64,000 nt of DNA, from assembly GCF_019720915.1 (NCBI RefSeq), contig NZ_JAHKSI010000001.1, forward strand, positions 2,046,001 through 2,110,000, given 5' to 3'. Below are positions 28,392 to 37,057 of the stretch, in pieces. Origin of the DNA: Alkalihalobacillus sp. TS-13 (GTDB lineage: Bacteria; Bacillota; Bacilli; Bacillales; Fictibacillaceae). Each line of letters begins with the position of its first letter. The stretch's first letter is position 1. Position numbers and translations under genes: made by a program. Under the pieces are notes generated by a model that worked only from the letters and a program-made list of their open reading frames with translations, was not told where the DNA came from and made no database searches.

Positions 28392-29150
28392 TTATGCATC
28401 GGATCCAAAGAAATTTCGGAAAGATTGCAATGATGTATCACGGTTCAATGCAGCAATCGAAGTCGTCAAAGGAATCCCTTTCGGACATGATTGGACACAG
28501 TTTTGAGAGTTCCCGCAATTTGCGAGTCCTCCATCGCCCATAAGCGCATTCAGTCGTTCTGCTTTATTCATTTCTCCAGTCGGATGTGCGTTGAACAAAC
28601 GAACCTGAGAAAGTGCAGCAGGACCGATGAACTCAGATTTATCATTGACATTCGGACATGCTTCCAAACAAACCCCACATGTCATGCATTTTGACAATTC
28701 ATACGCCCATTGACGCTTGCTTTCCGGCATACGAGGTCCAGGTCCAAGATCGTATGTGCCATCGATCGGGATCCAAGCTTTCACTTTTTTTAACGCGTCG
28801 AACATGCGGCTGCGGTCAACTTGAAGGTCACGCACTACCGGGAAGGTTGCCATCGGCTCTAGACGGATCGGCTGTTCCAATTGGTCAACCAGTGCTGTAC
28901 AAGATTGACGAGGCTTTCCATTGATCACCATAGAACAAGCTCCACATACTTCTTCAAGGCATCCCATTTCCCATGTCACTGGTGTCGTGTTTTCACCTTT
29001 ACTATTCACAGGATTCCGGCGGATTTCCATCAAAGCCGAAATCACATTCATGTTCGCACGATAAGGGATCTCGAATTTTTCATCATAAGCTGCAGAATCA
29101 GGGTTATCCTGACGCTTTATAATAAATTGAATCATTTTTTCTTCAGCCAT
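28392..29150 (-). CDS. sdhB: Succinate dehydrogenase iron-sulfur subunit
   Basis: Carries electrons from FAD to the membrane subunit in complex II. 252 residues. Three clusters are visible in order: [2Fe-2S] in CLEEVCGACS...SC (near 65-84), [4Fe-4S] in CMTCGVCLEACP (near 155), [3Fe-4S] in CGNSQNCVQSCPKG (near 212). ATG at 29150, five bases after the sdhA stop. Last gene of sdhCAB. Confidence 0.98.
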   Translation of the reverse strand: MAEEKMIQFIIKRQDNPDSAAYDEKFEIPYRANMNVISALMEIRRNPVNSKGENTTPVTWEMGCLEEVCGACSMVINGKPRQSCTALVDQLEQPIRLEPMATFPVVRDLQVDRSRMFDALKKVKAWIPIDGTYDLGPGPRMPESKRQWAYELSKCMTCGVCLEACPNVNDKSEFIGPAALSQVRLFNAHPTGEMNKAERLNALMGDGGLANCGNSQNCVQSCPKGIPLTTSIAALNRDTSLQSFRNFFGSDA

Positions 29151-29155
29151 GATTA

Positions 29156-30916
29156 TTATTTCTCTCCCTTCTTCTTAGAGTAGTCACGCTTACGTGGTTT
29201 GATGAGAGAAGTATCAACCTCTTCATATTCGAAGTCTGGACCGTTCTTCTCTGGATTAAAGATTGCTTTTGTCGTCTTCAACCATTCTTCATCGTTACGG
29301 TCAGGGAAGTCAGGCTTATAATGAGCCCCACGGCTTTCGTTACGGTTCAATGCACCAAGAGTGATTACACGTGCTAATTGAAGCATGTGCCATAATTGAC
29401 GCGTAAATGAAACACCCTGATTGCTCCACTTCGACGTATCGTTGATGTTGATATCCTTGTAACGCTCCATCAACTCAACAATTTTATCGTCTGTTTCTTT
29501 CAACTTATCATTGTAACGGACAACCGTCACGTTATCTGTCATCCATTCACCGAGCTCTTTATGAAGCTGATACGCATTTTCCGTGCCATCCATTTTCATG
29601 ATTTGATCAAGGTGATCGGTTTCTTTCTTAACTTGACGCTCGTAAATTTCCTCAGGAATATCCTCGATTGTCTTTTCAAGACCCATAACATATTCTGCAG
29701 CCTTTGGACCTGCAACCATACCACCAAAAATGGATGATAGAAGCGAGTTGGCTCCTAAGCGGTTTGCCCCATGTTGAGAATAATCACATTCACCTGCAGC
29801 AAAGAGACCAGGGATATTTGTCATTTGATCGAAATCAACCCACATACCACCCATTGAATAGTGGACTGCAGGGAAGATTTTCATTGGAACTTTACGAGGG
29901 TCATCACCCATGAACTTCTCATAGATTTCGATGATACCACCCAGTTTGATATCAAGTTCTTTTGGATCCTTGTGTGAAAGATCGAGGTAAACCATGTTCT
30001 CACCGTTGATGCCAAGCTTTTGTCGAACACAGACATCAAAGATTTCACGTGTTGCAATATCACGTGGTACCAGGTTTCCATATGCAGGATATTTTTCCTC
30101 AAGGAAGTACCAAGGTTTACCGTCTTTATATGTCCAGACGCGTCCACCTTCACCACGAGCAGATTCACTCATAAGACGAAGTTTATCATCTCCTGGAATC
30201 GCTGTAGGGTGAATTTGGATGAACTCACCATTTGCATAATGAACGCCCTGTTGATATAGAGCCGAAGCTGCTGAACCAGTATTGATAACTGAGTTCGTCG
30301 ACTTACCGAAAATCACACCAGGTCCACCAGTAGCCATGATAACTGCATCAGCTTTGAAGCTTTGAATTTCAGAAGTCTTCAAGTTTTGCGCAACGATTCC
30401 CCGACATACATTTTCATCATCTAGAACCGCTGATTGGAAGTCCCAACCTTCATACTTCGTTACTAGCCCTTGTACTTCATAACGACGGACCTGCTCATCA
30501 AGTGCATATAGTAATTGCTGTCCTGTAGTAGCACCAGCAAATGCTGTACGATGGTGCTGTGTACCGCCGAAACGACGGAAATCCAATAATCCTTCTGGTG
30601 TACGGTTGAACATGACACCCATTCGATCTAATAGATGAATGATACCAGGCGCGGCATCACACATTGCTTTTACAGGAGGTTGGTTTGCAAGAAAGTCCCC
30701 ACCATATACTGTGTCATCAAAATGTTCCCAAGGAGAGTCTCCCTCACCCTTTGTATTTACTGCTCCGTTTATTCCGCCTTGTGCACAAACGGAGTGAGAA
30801 CGTTTAACAGGCACGAGTGAGAACAAGTCAACATGTGTTCCTGATTCAGCGGATTTGATAGCAGCCATCAAGCCGGCTAATCCTCCGCCTACAATTATGA
30901 TATTACCTTTGCTCAT
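29156..30916 (-). CDS. sdhA: Succinate dehydrogenase flavoprotein subunit
   Basis: Oxidises succinate to fumarate with covalent FAD. 586 residues. Dinucleotide-binding GGGLAGLMAAIKSAE at the N terminus, HSVCAQGGINGA with the flavin-linked histidine near residue 40, the active-site HPTAIPGDDKLRLMSESARGEGG, and NRLGANSLLSSIFGG near 385. ATG at 30916, 13 bp after sdhC. Confidence 0.98.
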   Translation of the reverse strand: MSKGNIIIVGGGLAGLMAAIKSAESGTHVDLFSLVPVKRSHSVCAQGGINGAVNTKGEGDSPWEHFDDTVYGGDFLANQPPVKAMCDAAPGIIHLLDRMGVMFNRTPEGLLDFRRFGGTQHHRTAFAGATTGQQLLYALDEQVRRYEVQGLVTKYEGWDFQSAVLDDENVCRGIVAQNLKTSEIQSFKADAVIMATGGPGVIFGKSTNSVINTGSAASALYQQGVHYANGEFIQIHPTAIPGDDKLRLMSESARGEGGRVWTYKDGKPWYFLEEKYPAYGNLVPRDIATREIFDVCVRQKLGINGENMVYLDLSHKDPKELDIKLGGIIEIYEKFMGDDPRKVPMKIFPAVHYSMGGMWVDFDQMTNIPGLFAAGECDYSQHGANRLGANSLLSSIFGGMVAGPKAAEYVMGLEKTIEDIPEEIYERQVKKETDHLDQIMKMDGTENAYQLHKELGEWMTDNVTVVRYNDKLKETDDKIVELMERYKDININDTSKWSNQGVSFTRQLWHMLQLARVITLGALNRNESRGAHYKPDFPDRNDEEWLKTTKAIFNPEKNGPDFEYEEVDTSLIKPRKRDYSKKKGEK

Positions 30917-30929
30917 CGTGACTCACTCC

Positions 30930-31580
30930 TTATAAAATTGGTAGGTTTGATGCAAAAGCAAACCATTCTGGATTTACAAATGCAAATATGGATCGTATTC
31001 CAACGATTGAAACTGCAAAGAAAATTCCGATTGTTACATACGTTGCGATTTTTTGGGAACGTGGTGATTGGACAATTCCCCAGCTTACAAGGAAGGACCA
31101 AAGTCCGTTCGAGAAGTGGAAAATCGTTGAAATTACGCCAACAATATAAAATCCAATCATGAAAGGATTATCGAGAATCTCTTCCATCATTGAAAAGTTT
31201 ACTTTCGCCCCAAATGCAGCTTGTACACGGGTTTCCCATACGTGCCAAGAAATGAAAATAAGCGTGATAATTCCTGTTACACGCTGCAACAGGAACATCC
31301 AGTTACGGAAGTACCCGTAGCGACTTACGTTGTTACGAGCTTGGAACGTTATGTACAATCCGAAAACAGCATGGAAAATGATCGGTAAAAAGATGATGAA
31401 AATTTCAAGGAAATAACGGAATGGAAGTGTCTCCATAAAGTGTGCTGCAGCATCGAATGATTCACGACCTCTTGTCGCGAAGTGGTTTACTGTCAAGTGT
31501 TGAATCAGATATAAACCAATTGGTATAACACCAAGTAACGAATGTAGTCTTCTTAAAGCAAAATCTCTAGTGTCAGCCAT
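30930..31580 (-). CDS. sdhC: Succinate dehydrogenase cytochrome b558 subunit
   Basis: Membrane anchor of 216 residues with five transmembrane helices and two hemes, reducing menaquinone. Candidate heme-ligand histidines: His13 in RRLHSLLG, His28 in IQHLTVNH, His70 in IIFHAVFG, His113 in ISWHVWE, His155 in TIFHFSNG. This single five-helix anchor is the Bacillus type and implies there is no sdhD. ATG at 31580 with AGAAGGGGG upstream; a good sigma-A promoter lies 125 bp upstream. Confidence 0.97.
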   Translation of the reverse strand: MADTRDFALRRLHSLLGVIPIGLYLIQHLTVNHFATRGRESFDAAAHFMETLPFRYFLEIFIIFLPIIFHAVFGLYITFQARNNVSRYGYFRNWMFLLQRVTGIITLIFISWHVWETRVQAAFGAKVNFSMMEEILDNPFMIGFYIVGVISTIFHFSNGLWSFLVSWGIVQSPRSQKIATYVTIGIFFAVSIVGIRSIFAFVNPEWFAFASNLPIL

Positions 31581-31703
31581 GTCTGTGCCCCCTTCTAAAT
31601 AAGTGTTGCCGCTGCAAAATCAAAGCATTTTTGAAAACCCGATCATACGTTCAGAAATACTGTTATCCGAAGACAAGCTCCGACAAGAATTGATAACATG
31701 TCT

Positions 31704-31732
31704 ATTGTACTCCCATCATATAGGACCGTCAA
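31704..31732 (-). promoter_or_regulatory. Sigma-A promoter of sdhCAB
   Basis: TTGACG (complement of 31727-31732) and TACAAT (complement of 31704-31709) with 17 bp between. It leaves a leader of about 115 nt before sdhC. Confidence 0.8.
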
Positions 31733-31799
31733 GAAAACGAATACATCCGATTTTAGAAATATCTAGAAGGTGAAAACCTATTGCTTTTTACTGTGTATG

Positions 31800-32265
31800 T
31801 TCGTTTCAGCCGTGGGTTTAAGAAAGGCTGAAGCGACCCATATATTTATTCGATGCTCACTGGAAAACTCACTAGGTGGCTTGAACCAAAGGTTTTGCAT
31901 GGTGTAAAACAATGTGTTGCCGCTGGAAGAAGTTTAAGTGATCATAGTGACTGGTCGATGAGTTAGACAACTTCTATGTCTTAGCTTGAAACCAAGTTGC
32001 ACTTACCTATTAACGGACACAGGAGACCTTATTTGGCTAAAACAATAGTGTTTTAAAAAACTAACGGACACCAGGGACCTTATTACGCAAATATCATAGA
32101 AAATCAGCTGCTTTGTTCACAAATAACGGCTCTGGTGTCCGTTAAAATTCAGAAACACTTCATTTTGTCACAAATAACGGCTCTGGTGTCCGCAAACTGA
32201 AAACATGGCTGCTTGAACTTACCTGTCTCGATTAACCCGCAGGAGTGTTGCTAATTTCGCTTCTG
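31800..32265 (-). repeat. R1 element, degenerate copy with R2 nested inside (R1g)
   Basis: 31820-31985 aligns by eye, with many changes, to the reverse complement of 63480-63680 (GCGACCC, CACTGGAAAAC, GGTGACTGGTCG-like words, AACAATGTGT). After the nested R2 the other R1 end appears at 32227-32263 (CCCGCAGGAGTGTTGC, AATTTCGCTT). The two halves therefore belong to one interrupted element in the gap between sdhC and yslB. Confidence 0.65.
31990..32205. repeat. R2 element, copy 1
   Basis: Two direct words GGACACaGGAGACCTTATT-like (31999, 32066 region) face two inverted words AATAACGGCTCTGGTGTCCG (near 32124 and 32173). Direct and inverted words can pair over about 20 bp. Shares AAAATCAGCTGCT and AAAACTAACGGACA with 63044-63215. 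Confidence 0.75.
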
Positions 32266-32347
32266 GTTTTACCTAAAATGACCTCTTCATTTTTGAGACC
32301 ATCTATTATCACTATTTTTCCCATAACTGTGAAAGATAAAGTCGCCC

Positions 32348-32376
32348 TTTGTCATTCATCATAAAGATAGTATAAT
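32348..32376 (+). promoter_or_regulatory. Probable promoter of yslB
   Basis: Perfect -10 TATAAT at 32371-32376; a weak -35 TTTGTC at 32348-32353 with 17-bp spacing. Confidence 0.5.
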
Positions 32377-32409
32377 AAAATAATATGAGTGAAGGAGAGG
32401 GGAATACAG

Positions 32410-32883
32410 ATGAAAAAAGACAATGATGTCCTTCCAGAACCAACGAACGAAGCAGAGGGGTACTTATTCGGATATGAATTGATGAGGGATGTACTGCTGC
32501 CAGAATTATTAGGTAAAGAAGATCATAGTCTCTTATACTGGGCTGGGCGGACACTTGCACGGAAATATCCTATGGACACTACTGAGGAACTGATACAATT
32601 TTTTGCTGCAGCAAACTTTGGAGAACTTCGTTTAAAAGAAGAAACGTCCAAAACGATCACATTCGAGTTAAGCTCAGATCGGATCTCAGAATTGTTGAGA
32701 AAACGAATGCACGAAGGATTCCAACTCGAAGCAGGTTTCTTAGCAGAGCATGTCCAAAGGCAAAAAGAAAGAGTCACTGAATCTTTTGAAGAGATTAAAA
32801 GAGGTAAAGAAGACAAAATCATCTTCACTGTACAGTGGGACCGTAAAGATGAAATCTCAGACACGAATGTGTCAGAATTTTAG
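32410..32883 (+). CDS. yslB: YslB-like DUF2507 protein
   Basis: 157 residues from ATG at 32410 (GGAGAGGGG 8 bases upstream; the GTG at 32389 overlaps that site). Sequence features of the family: GYELMRDVLLPELLGKEDHSLLYWAGRTLARKYP, then an acidic helical tail. The fold is related to V4R/heme-NO-binding-like domains, but no ligand residues are obvious. Function unknown. One of few plus-strand genes; it lies between sdh and uvrC as in B. subtilis, where lysC also lies nearby but is absent here. Confidence 0.9.
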   Translation: MKKDNDVLPEPTNEAEGYLFGYELMRDVLLPELLGKEDHSLLYWAGRTLARKYPMDTTEELIQFFAAANFGELRLKEETSKTITFELSSDRISELLRKRMHEGFQLEAGFLAEHVQRQKERVTESFEEIKRGKEDKIIFTVQWDRKDEISDTNVSEF

Positions 32884-32907
32884 CTGAATAAGAGAGATAC
32901 ATATAAA

Positions 32908-33032
32908 TGAGGCTGTCCAATAAGTGTCTGAGTCTCTCCGTACTTAACCACGTTTGAGAAATATGGCGTTTTAATACAAAATGTTGTGTTGGAGGTGGAT
33001 GACACTTCTTATTTTGGATAGCCTCATCTTTT
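32908..33032. repeat. R8 element, long-hairpin terminator-like repeat, copy 1
   Basis: GAGGCTGTCCAATAAGTGTC at the left pairs with GACACTT...GGATAGCCTC at the right, so the whole element folds back on itself. Interior words TGAGAAA and AAATGTTGT also occur in the copy at 63813-63930. It lies between convergent yslB and uvrC and may end both. Confidence 0.75.
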
Positions 33033-33156
33033 TGCTTTCATTTCATCCCTGCTCGGTAACCTTTTCGTGGACTATTCTTGAAATCGGTGGAGCAAATTTA
33101 AGCAATGGTTGTTTAACTCAGTAAAATGTACTTACGCCATCACTCCAACAATTCAA

Positions 33157-34953
33157 TTATTCGTCATCTTCCTTTTTCGATTGCTCAGTAAAATAAGAAA
33201 CAATCGTTTCAGCCACTGATGCAGGAATTTTCGCTTCTTTCAATTCGTCAACAGAAGCCTGCCTGATCTTTTTAAAGGAACCAAAATGTTTCAATAAAGC
33301 TTTACGCCGCTTTTCTCCAATTCCCGGGATCTTGTCCAAGCTTGACTGAACCATCCCCTTTTCTCGAATTTGGCGATGGAAGGTAATCGCAAAGCGGTGA
33401 ACCTCGTCTTGAATCCGTTGCAGCAGATAGAATTCTTGACTGTTTCTAGCAAGCGGAACCACCTGTGGCGGATCTCCGATCATCAATTGCGCTGTATTAT
33501 GCTTGTCATCTTTTACAAGTCCACAAACCGGTATTGATAAACCAAGTTCATTTTCAAGGACATCGATGGCCGCACTGATCTGCCCTTTCCCGCCGTCGAT
33601 GATGATAAGATCCGGGAGTGGGGAATCTTCCTTTAGAACCCGCGAATATCTTCTCCTTGTTACTTCTTTCATGGATGCATAGTCATCTGGACCTTCAACG
33701 GTTTTGATTTTATACTTCCGATATTGCTTTTTGTTCGGTTTACCGTCTGTAAAAACAACCATAGCAGAAACAGGATTTGTTCCCTGGATATTGGAGTTAT
33801 CGAACGCTTCAATAACATGCGGGGTTGCTATTCCCAGATGTTTCCCGAGCTCTTCAACCGCTTTAATCGTCCGTTCTTCATCCCTTTCGATCAACTCGAA
33901 CTTTTCACTCAATGCAATTTGGGCGTTTTTCGTTGCAAGGTTCACCAGATTCTTCTTTTTACCACGCTGAGGTTGGGAAACCGGAATATCTAAAAGTTCT
34001 TCTAACAAATGATGTTCCACATGTTTCGGGACGAAAATTTCTTTCGGAATGATGTGATCCTTTTGCAAATAAAACTGTCCCACAAAAGATAGAAATTCTT
34101 CTTCAGAATCACCATAAACCGGAAAAAGCGAGACGTCCCGTTCGATTAGCTTTCCCTGACGGACGAAGAAGACCTGGATACACATCCAGCCTTTATCGAC
34201 ATGATACCCGAAAACATCCCGGTCCTTTTGATCGGTATGCACCATTTTCTGTTGTTCCATTACCGACTCGATATGACGTATCTGGTCCCTAAGTTCTTTC
34301 GCCCGCTCAAACTCGAGCTTTTCAGCAGCTTCTTCCATTTTTCTTTGAAGATCTCGTTTCACTTCTTTATGCCCACCGTTAAGAAAGCGGTATATTCCTT
34401 CGACCATTTCACGGTTTTGCTCTTCAGTCACCTCGTACACGCACGGGGCAAGGCATTGACCCATGTGATAATACAGACAGACACGATCAGGCAGCGTCTT
34501 ACATTTTCTCAACGGATAAATCCGATCAAGGAGCTTTTTCGTCTCATTTGCTGCATATGCATTCGGATAAGGACCGAAATATCTTCCCGTTCCTTTTTTC
34601 ACTTTTCGGGTTGTAATCAATCTCGGTTGATTTTCATTGGTCACTTTAATATATGGATAGCTCTTATCATCCTTCAACATAACATTGTAGCGTGGGTCAT
34701 GTTTTTTGATAAGATTCATCTCAAGAATAAGCGCCTCTAAATCGGAGGTAGTGACGATATATTCAAAATCATGGATTTCCAGAACAAGCCGTTGTGTTTT
34801 CCCATCATGGGACCCAGAAAAATAAGACCGGACTCGATTACGCAGATTTTTTGCTTTACCTACATATATGATCGTGCCGTTCCGATCCTTCATCAAATAA
34901 CAACCAGGTTGATCTGGAAGGACTGACAGCTTTTGTTTCAACTGTTGAAGCAT
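33157..34953 (-). CDS. uvrC: UvrABC excinuclease subunit C
   Basis: Makes both incisions in nucleotide excision repair. 598 residues. GIY-YIG nuclease at the N terminus ([25 protein letters not shown]), a four-cysteine segment [21 protein letters not shown] near 155-175, a UVR helix pair ([19 protein letters not shown]), an RNase H-like 5' nuclease ([20 protein letters not shown]), and C-terminal helix-hairpin-helix motifs ([21 protein letters not shown]). ATG at 34953 with AAGGAGGT upstream. Confidence 0.98.
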   Translation of the reverse strand: MLQQLKQKLSVLPDQPGCYLMKDRNGTIIYVGKAKNLRNRVRSYFSGSHDGKTQRLVLEIHDFEYIVTTSDLEALILEMNLIKKHDPRYNVMLKDDKSYPYIKVTNENQPRLITTRKVKKGTGRYFGPYPNAYAANETKKLLDRIYPLRKCKTLPDRVCLYYHMGQCLAPCVYEVTEEQNREMVEGIYRFLNGGHKEVKRDLQRKMEEAAEKLEFERAKELRDQIRHIESVMEQQKMVHTDQKDRDVFGYHVDKGWMCIQVFFVRQGKLIERDVSLFPVYGDSEEEFLSFVGQFYLQKDHIIPKEIFVPKHVEHHLLEELLDIPVSQPQRGKKKNLVNLATKNAQIALSEKFELIERDEERTIKAVEELGKHLGIATPHVIEAFDNSNIQGTNPVSAMVVFTDGKPNKKQYRKYKIKTVEGPDDYASMKEVTRRRYSRVLKEDSPLPDLIIIDGGKGQISAAIDVLENELGLSIPVCGLVKDDKHNTAQLMIGDPPQVVPLARNSQEFYLLQRIQDEVHRFAITFHRQIREKGMVQSSLDKIPGIGEKRRKALLKHFGSFKKIRQASVDELKEAKIPASVAETIVSYFTEQSKKEDDE

Positions 34954-34989
34954 ATTTCAAACCTCCTTAAGGAGTGACATTTTATCTTT

Positions 34990-35125
34990 ATGTATAGTTG
35001 TTTTATAAAAGTTTATTGTTAATGGAATGTAGTAATGCTGAAAGCTTTTTGCAGTGGAAATATACAAGACTCCTGCGGGAAAGCACGCGAAGCGAGACAC
35101 CGCAATCTATACAAAAACAGTCTTA
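34990..35125 (+). repeat. R4 element, truncated copy (R4a)
   Basis: Left end TATAAAAGTTTATTGTTAAT matches the R4 left end; the core AGACTCCTGCGGGAAAGC (35070-35087) and GCGAGACACCGC follow; the right half is missing. It occupies the uvrC upstream gap toward trxA. Confidence 0.7.
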
Positions 35126-35189
35126 ATCATAAATTGATTGTATCATCATCGAACATTTAATGGAAAAAGTCACACTCGGAGCGTGAAAA

Positions 35190-35219
35190 AGAGGCTGACC
35201 CGTTAAGGTATCAGCCCCT
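35190..35219 (-). terminator. Terminator after trxA
   Basis: GAGGCTGA (35191-35198) pairs with TCAGCCCC (35211-35218) with one G-U, followed on the minus strand by TTTTT. Confidence 0.85.
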
Positions 35220-35233
35220 GTTGATTATAAGTT

Positions 35234-35548
35234 TTATTGGTGCTTATTGATAAGGTCGACGAGTGCTTCTTTCGGTTGGAAACCGACAACTTGATCGACG
35301 ACTTCACCATTTTTGAAAAGCATCAATGTCGGGATACTCATTACACCGAACTTTCCTGCCGTTTCCTGGTTTTCATCTACATCAAGTTTAACGATTTTAA
35401 CACTATCGCTCATTTCGCTATCAATCTCTTCCAATACTGGTGCAATCATTTTACAAGGCCCGCACCAAGGTGCCCAAAAGTCAGCTAATACAAGACCTTC
35501 ACTTGTTTCTGAAGTAAAGTTTTGGTCAGTTGCTTTCACGATTGCCAT
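35234..35548 (-). CDS. trxA: Thioredoxin
   Basis: General disulfide reductase of 104 residues. Redox motif WCGPCK near residue 29, cis-proline in MSIPTLMLF, substrate loop [15 protein letters not shown] at 35548 is preferred (AGGAGG 7 bases upstream); the ATG at 35554 is only 1 base from the site. An extended -10 (TGATATACT) lies about 40 bp upstream at 35584-35592. A GGGTAT word further upstream (35635) hints at a sigma-B promoter, but the -35 is poor. Confidence 0.97.
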   Translation of the reverse strand: MAIVKATDQNFTSETSEGLVLADFWAPWCGPCKMIAPVLEEIDSEMSDSVKIVKLDVDENQETAGKFGVMSIPTLMLFKNGEVVDQVVGFQPKEALVDLINKHQ

Positions 35549-35583
35549 ATTCATGCCTCCTCATCATTTCGCTTACAATGCAA

Positions 35584-35592
35584 AGTATATCA
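35584..35592 (-). promoter_or_regulatory. Probable extended -10 promoter of trxA
   Basis: TG-A-TATACT on the minus strand fits an extended -10 element; the -35 is weak. Confidence 0.45.
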
Positions 35593-35687
35593 CCTTACAA
35601 AAAAACTTCCTAATAATTTGTTTTCAATTGTAGCATACCCGATTTTTCATAACTCACACCCTATTTTCGCTAGCAAATTCAGCTTGT

Positions 35688-35932
35688 TGGCAAAGGCTCT
35701 GTTCGTTTTTATTGTTGATTTCTACAAAAATCCACTCCCTTTCCCAAAGCGATCCGGAGCTCCTCGTTGCGGGTCTCGACTGGCTCACTTTTTCTTGTAG
35801 GAGTGTCACAAATTTCGCTTAAAGAAAACTTGGCAAAGCCAAGCCTTGGCGCAGGCTGAGCTTTAGTTGCTCTTATACTGAAGAAAGTATTTTATACTTT
35901 CTTTAAGTGTAAAATCAACAAAGTCCTTTCAT
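35688..35932 (-). repeat. R1 element, short copy interrupted by R3 (R1c)
   Basis: The left part 35688-35820 carries the R1 end (GTTCGTTTTTATTGTTGATT) and core, up to GGAGTGTCACAAATTTCGCTT. The R1 sequence then resumes at 35911 with AAAATCAACAAAGTCCTTTC, which in the R1f copy follows CGCTT directly (as reverse complement, 63243-63266). R3 fills the break exactly. Confidence 0.85.
35821..35910 (+). repeat. R3 element, copy 2, nested in R1c
   Basis: 90 bp. With the base overlap at its edge it has 10-bp inverted ends CTTAAAGAAA (35818-35827) and TTTCTTTAAG (35898-35907). Internal features: TTGGC/GCCAA stem near 35831 and the perfect AAGAAAGTAT/ATACTTTCTT hairpin at 35881-35904. Confidence 0.85.
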
Positions 35933-35950
35933 AGAGCATTTGTAAAATAG

Positions 35951-36034
35951 GAGTGACTCATCTGTTGTCGCTCACCCTATCGTATACTTATACAAGTATG
36001 GATGTGAGAAGTGAGGACTCCGGATGAGTCATTC
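35951..36034 (-). terminator. Large nested hairpin after etfA
   Basis: Outer arms GAGTGACTCATC (35951-35962) and GATGAGTCATTC (36023-36034), 11 of 12 paired plus G-U; inner CTCAC/GTGAG (35971-35975, 36004-36008); apical ATACTT/AAGTAT (35984-35999). A short T-run follows on the minus strand (TCCTATTTT). Likely the terminator of the fad/etf operon, although unusually large. Confidence 0.55.
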
Positions 36035-36070
36035 TTAAGATTCTTGTATTCTTTTATAATCGATCCCGTA

Positions 36071-37042
36071 TTAGACGAGTACTTTCTTGAATTCTTCTGT
36101 CAGTTTTGGTACAACTTCGAAAAGGTCCCCAACGATCCCGTAGTCAGCAACGTTGAAGATATTCGCTTCTGGGTCTTTGTTTATCGCTACGATGATCTTA
36201 GAGTTAGACATACCAGCCAAGTGCTGGATCGCTCCAGAAATACCACATGCAATATAAAGATCTGGTGTAACAACTTTACCAGTCTGGCCGATTTGCAGAC
36301 CGTAGTCACAATACTCGGCGTCACATGCACCACGAGAAGCACCGACTGCTGCACCAAGGACTTCTGCAAGTTCTTCCAATGGCCCGAAACCGTCTGCAGA
36401 TTTCACTCCACGTCCACCAGCTACGATGACTTTCGCTTCGGAAAGGTCGACACCATCTGTCGTCTTCTTAACGATTTCTTTGACAATCGTACGTAGATCC
36501 TTGATCGCCACATCTACGTTTGTCACGTCTCCTGAACGGTTTTCATCTTTATCAAGGGCTGCAATATTGTTTGGACGGATTGTTACGAACAATACACCAT
36601 CAGTAATGATTTTCTTTTCAAAAGCTTTTCCGGAGTAGATTGGACGTGTATAAATAAGGTTTCCACCTGTATTTTCGATTCCAGTGATATCTGATACAAG
36701 TCCAGATTCAAGTTTAGCTGCCAGGCGTGGAGATAAGTCTTTTCCCATTGCCGTATGACCGAACACGATTCCTTCAGGGTTCTCTTGCTCAATCACCTGC
36801 ACAAGTGCTTGAGAGTAACCGTCAGTTGTATATGCTTTCAATTTTTCATCTTCCACTACCAACACACGGTCTGCTCCATAATGAATCAAGCTGTTTGCTA
36901 ATCCGCTGACAGATTCACCGCATAGGACGCCGACGATTTCTCCGCCTTCAGAGATTTCTTTTGCTGCTGCGATCGCTTCATATGATACGTTCCGTAGTTC
37001 TCCGTCTCTGACTTCTCCTAAAACTAATACTTTTTTAGCCAT
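36071..37042 (-). CDS. etfA: Electron transfer flavoprotein alpha subunit
   Basis: Carries electrons from acyl-CoA dehydrogenases to the quinone pool. 323 residues. The C-terminal FAD domain is clear: VAGGRGVKSADGFGPLEELAEVLGAAVGASRGACDAEYCDYGLQIGQTGKVVTPDLYIACGISGAIQHLAGM. The N-terminal half is the ETF alpha/beta fold. Last gene of the fadR-fadB-etfB-etfA run, 15 bp after etfB. Confidence 0.97.
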   Translation of the reverse strand: MAKKVLVLGEVRDGELRNVSYEAIAAAKEISEGGEIVGVLCGESVSGLANSLIHYGADRVLVVEDEKLKAYTTDGYSQALVQVIEQENPEGIVFGHTAMGKDLSPRLAAKLESGLVSDITGIENTGGNLIYTRPIYSGKAFEKKIITDGVLFVTIRPNNIAALDKDENRSGDVTNVDVAIKDLRTIVKEIVKKTTDGVDLSEAKVIVAGGRGVKSADGFGPLEELAEVLGAAVGASRGACDAEYCDYGLQIGQTGKVVTPDLYIACGISGAIQHLAGMSNSKIIVAINKDPEANIFNVADYGIVGDLFEVVPKLTEEFKKVLV

Positions 37043-37057
37043 GGTTCCTCTCCCCTT

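Noticed and set aside
35635-35660. Sigma-B promoter for trxA
   Set aside because: GGGTAT is present but the best -35 (GTGTGA at 13 bp) matches the GTTTAA consensus at only four positions.
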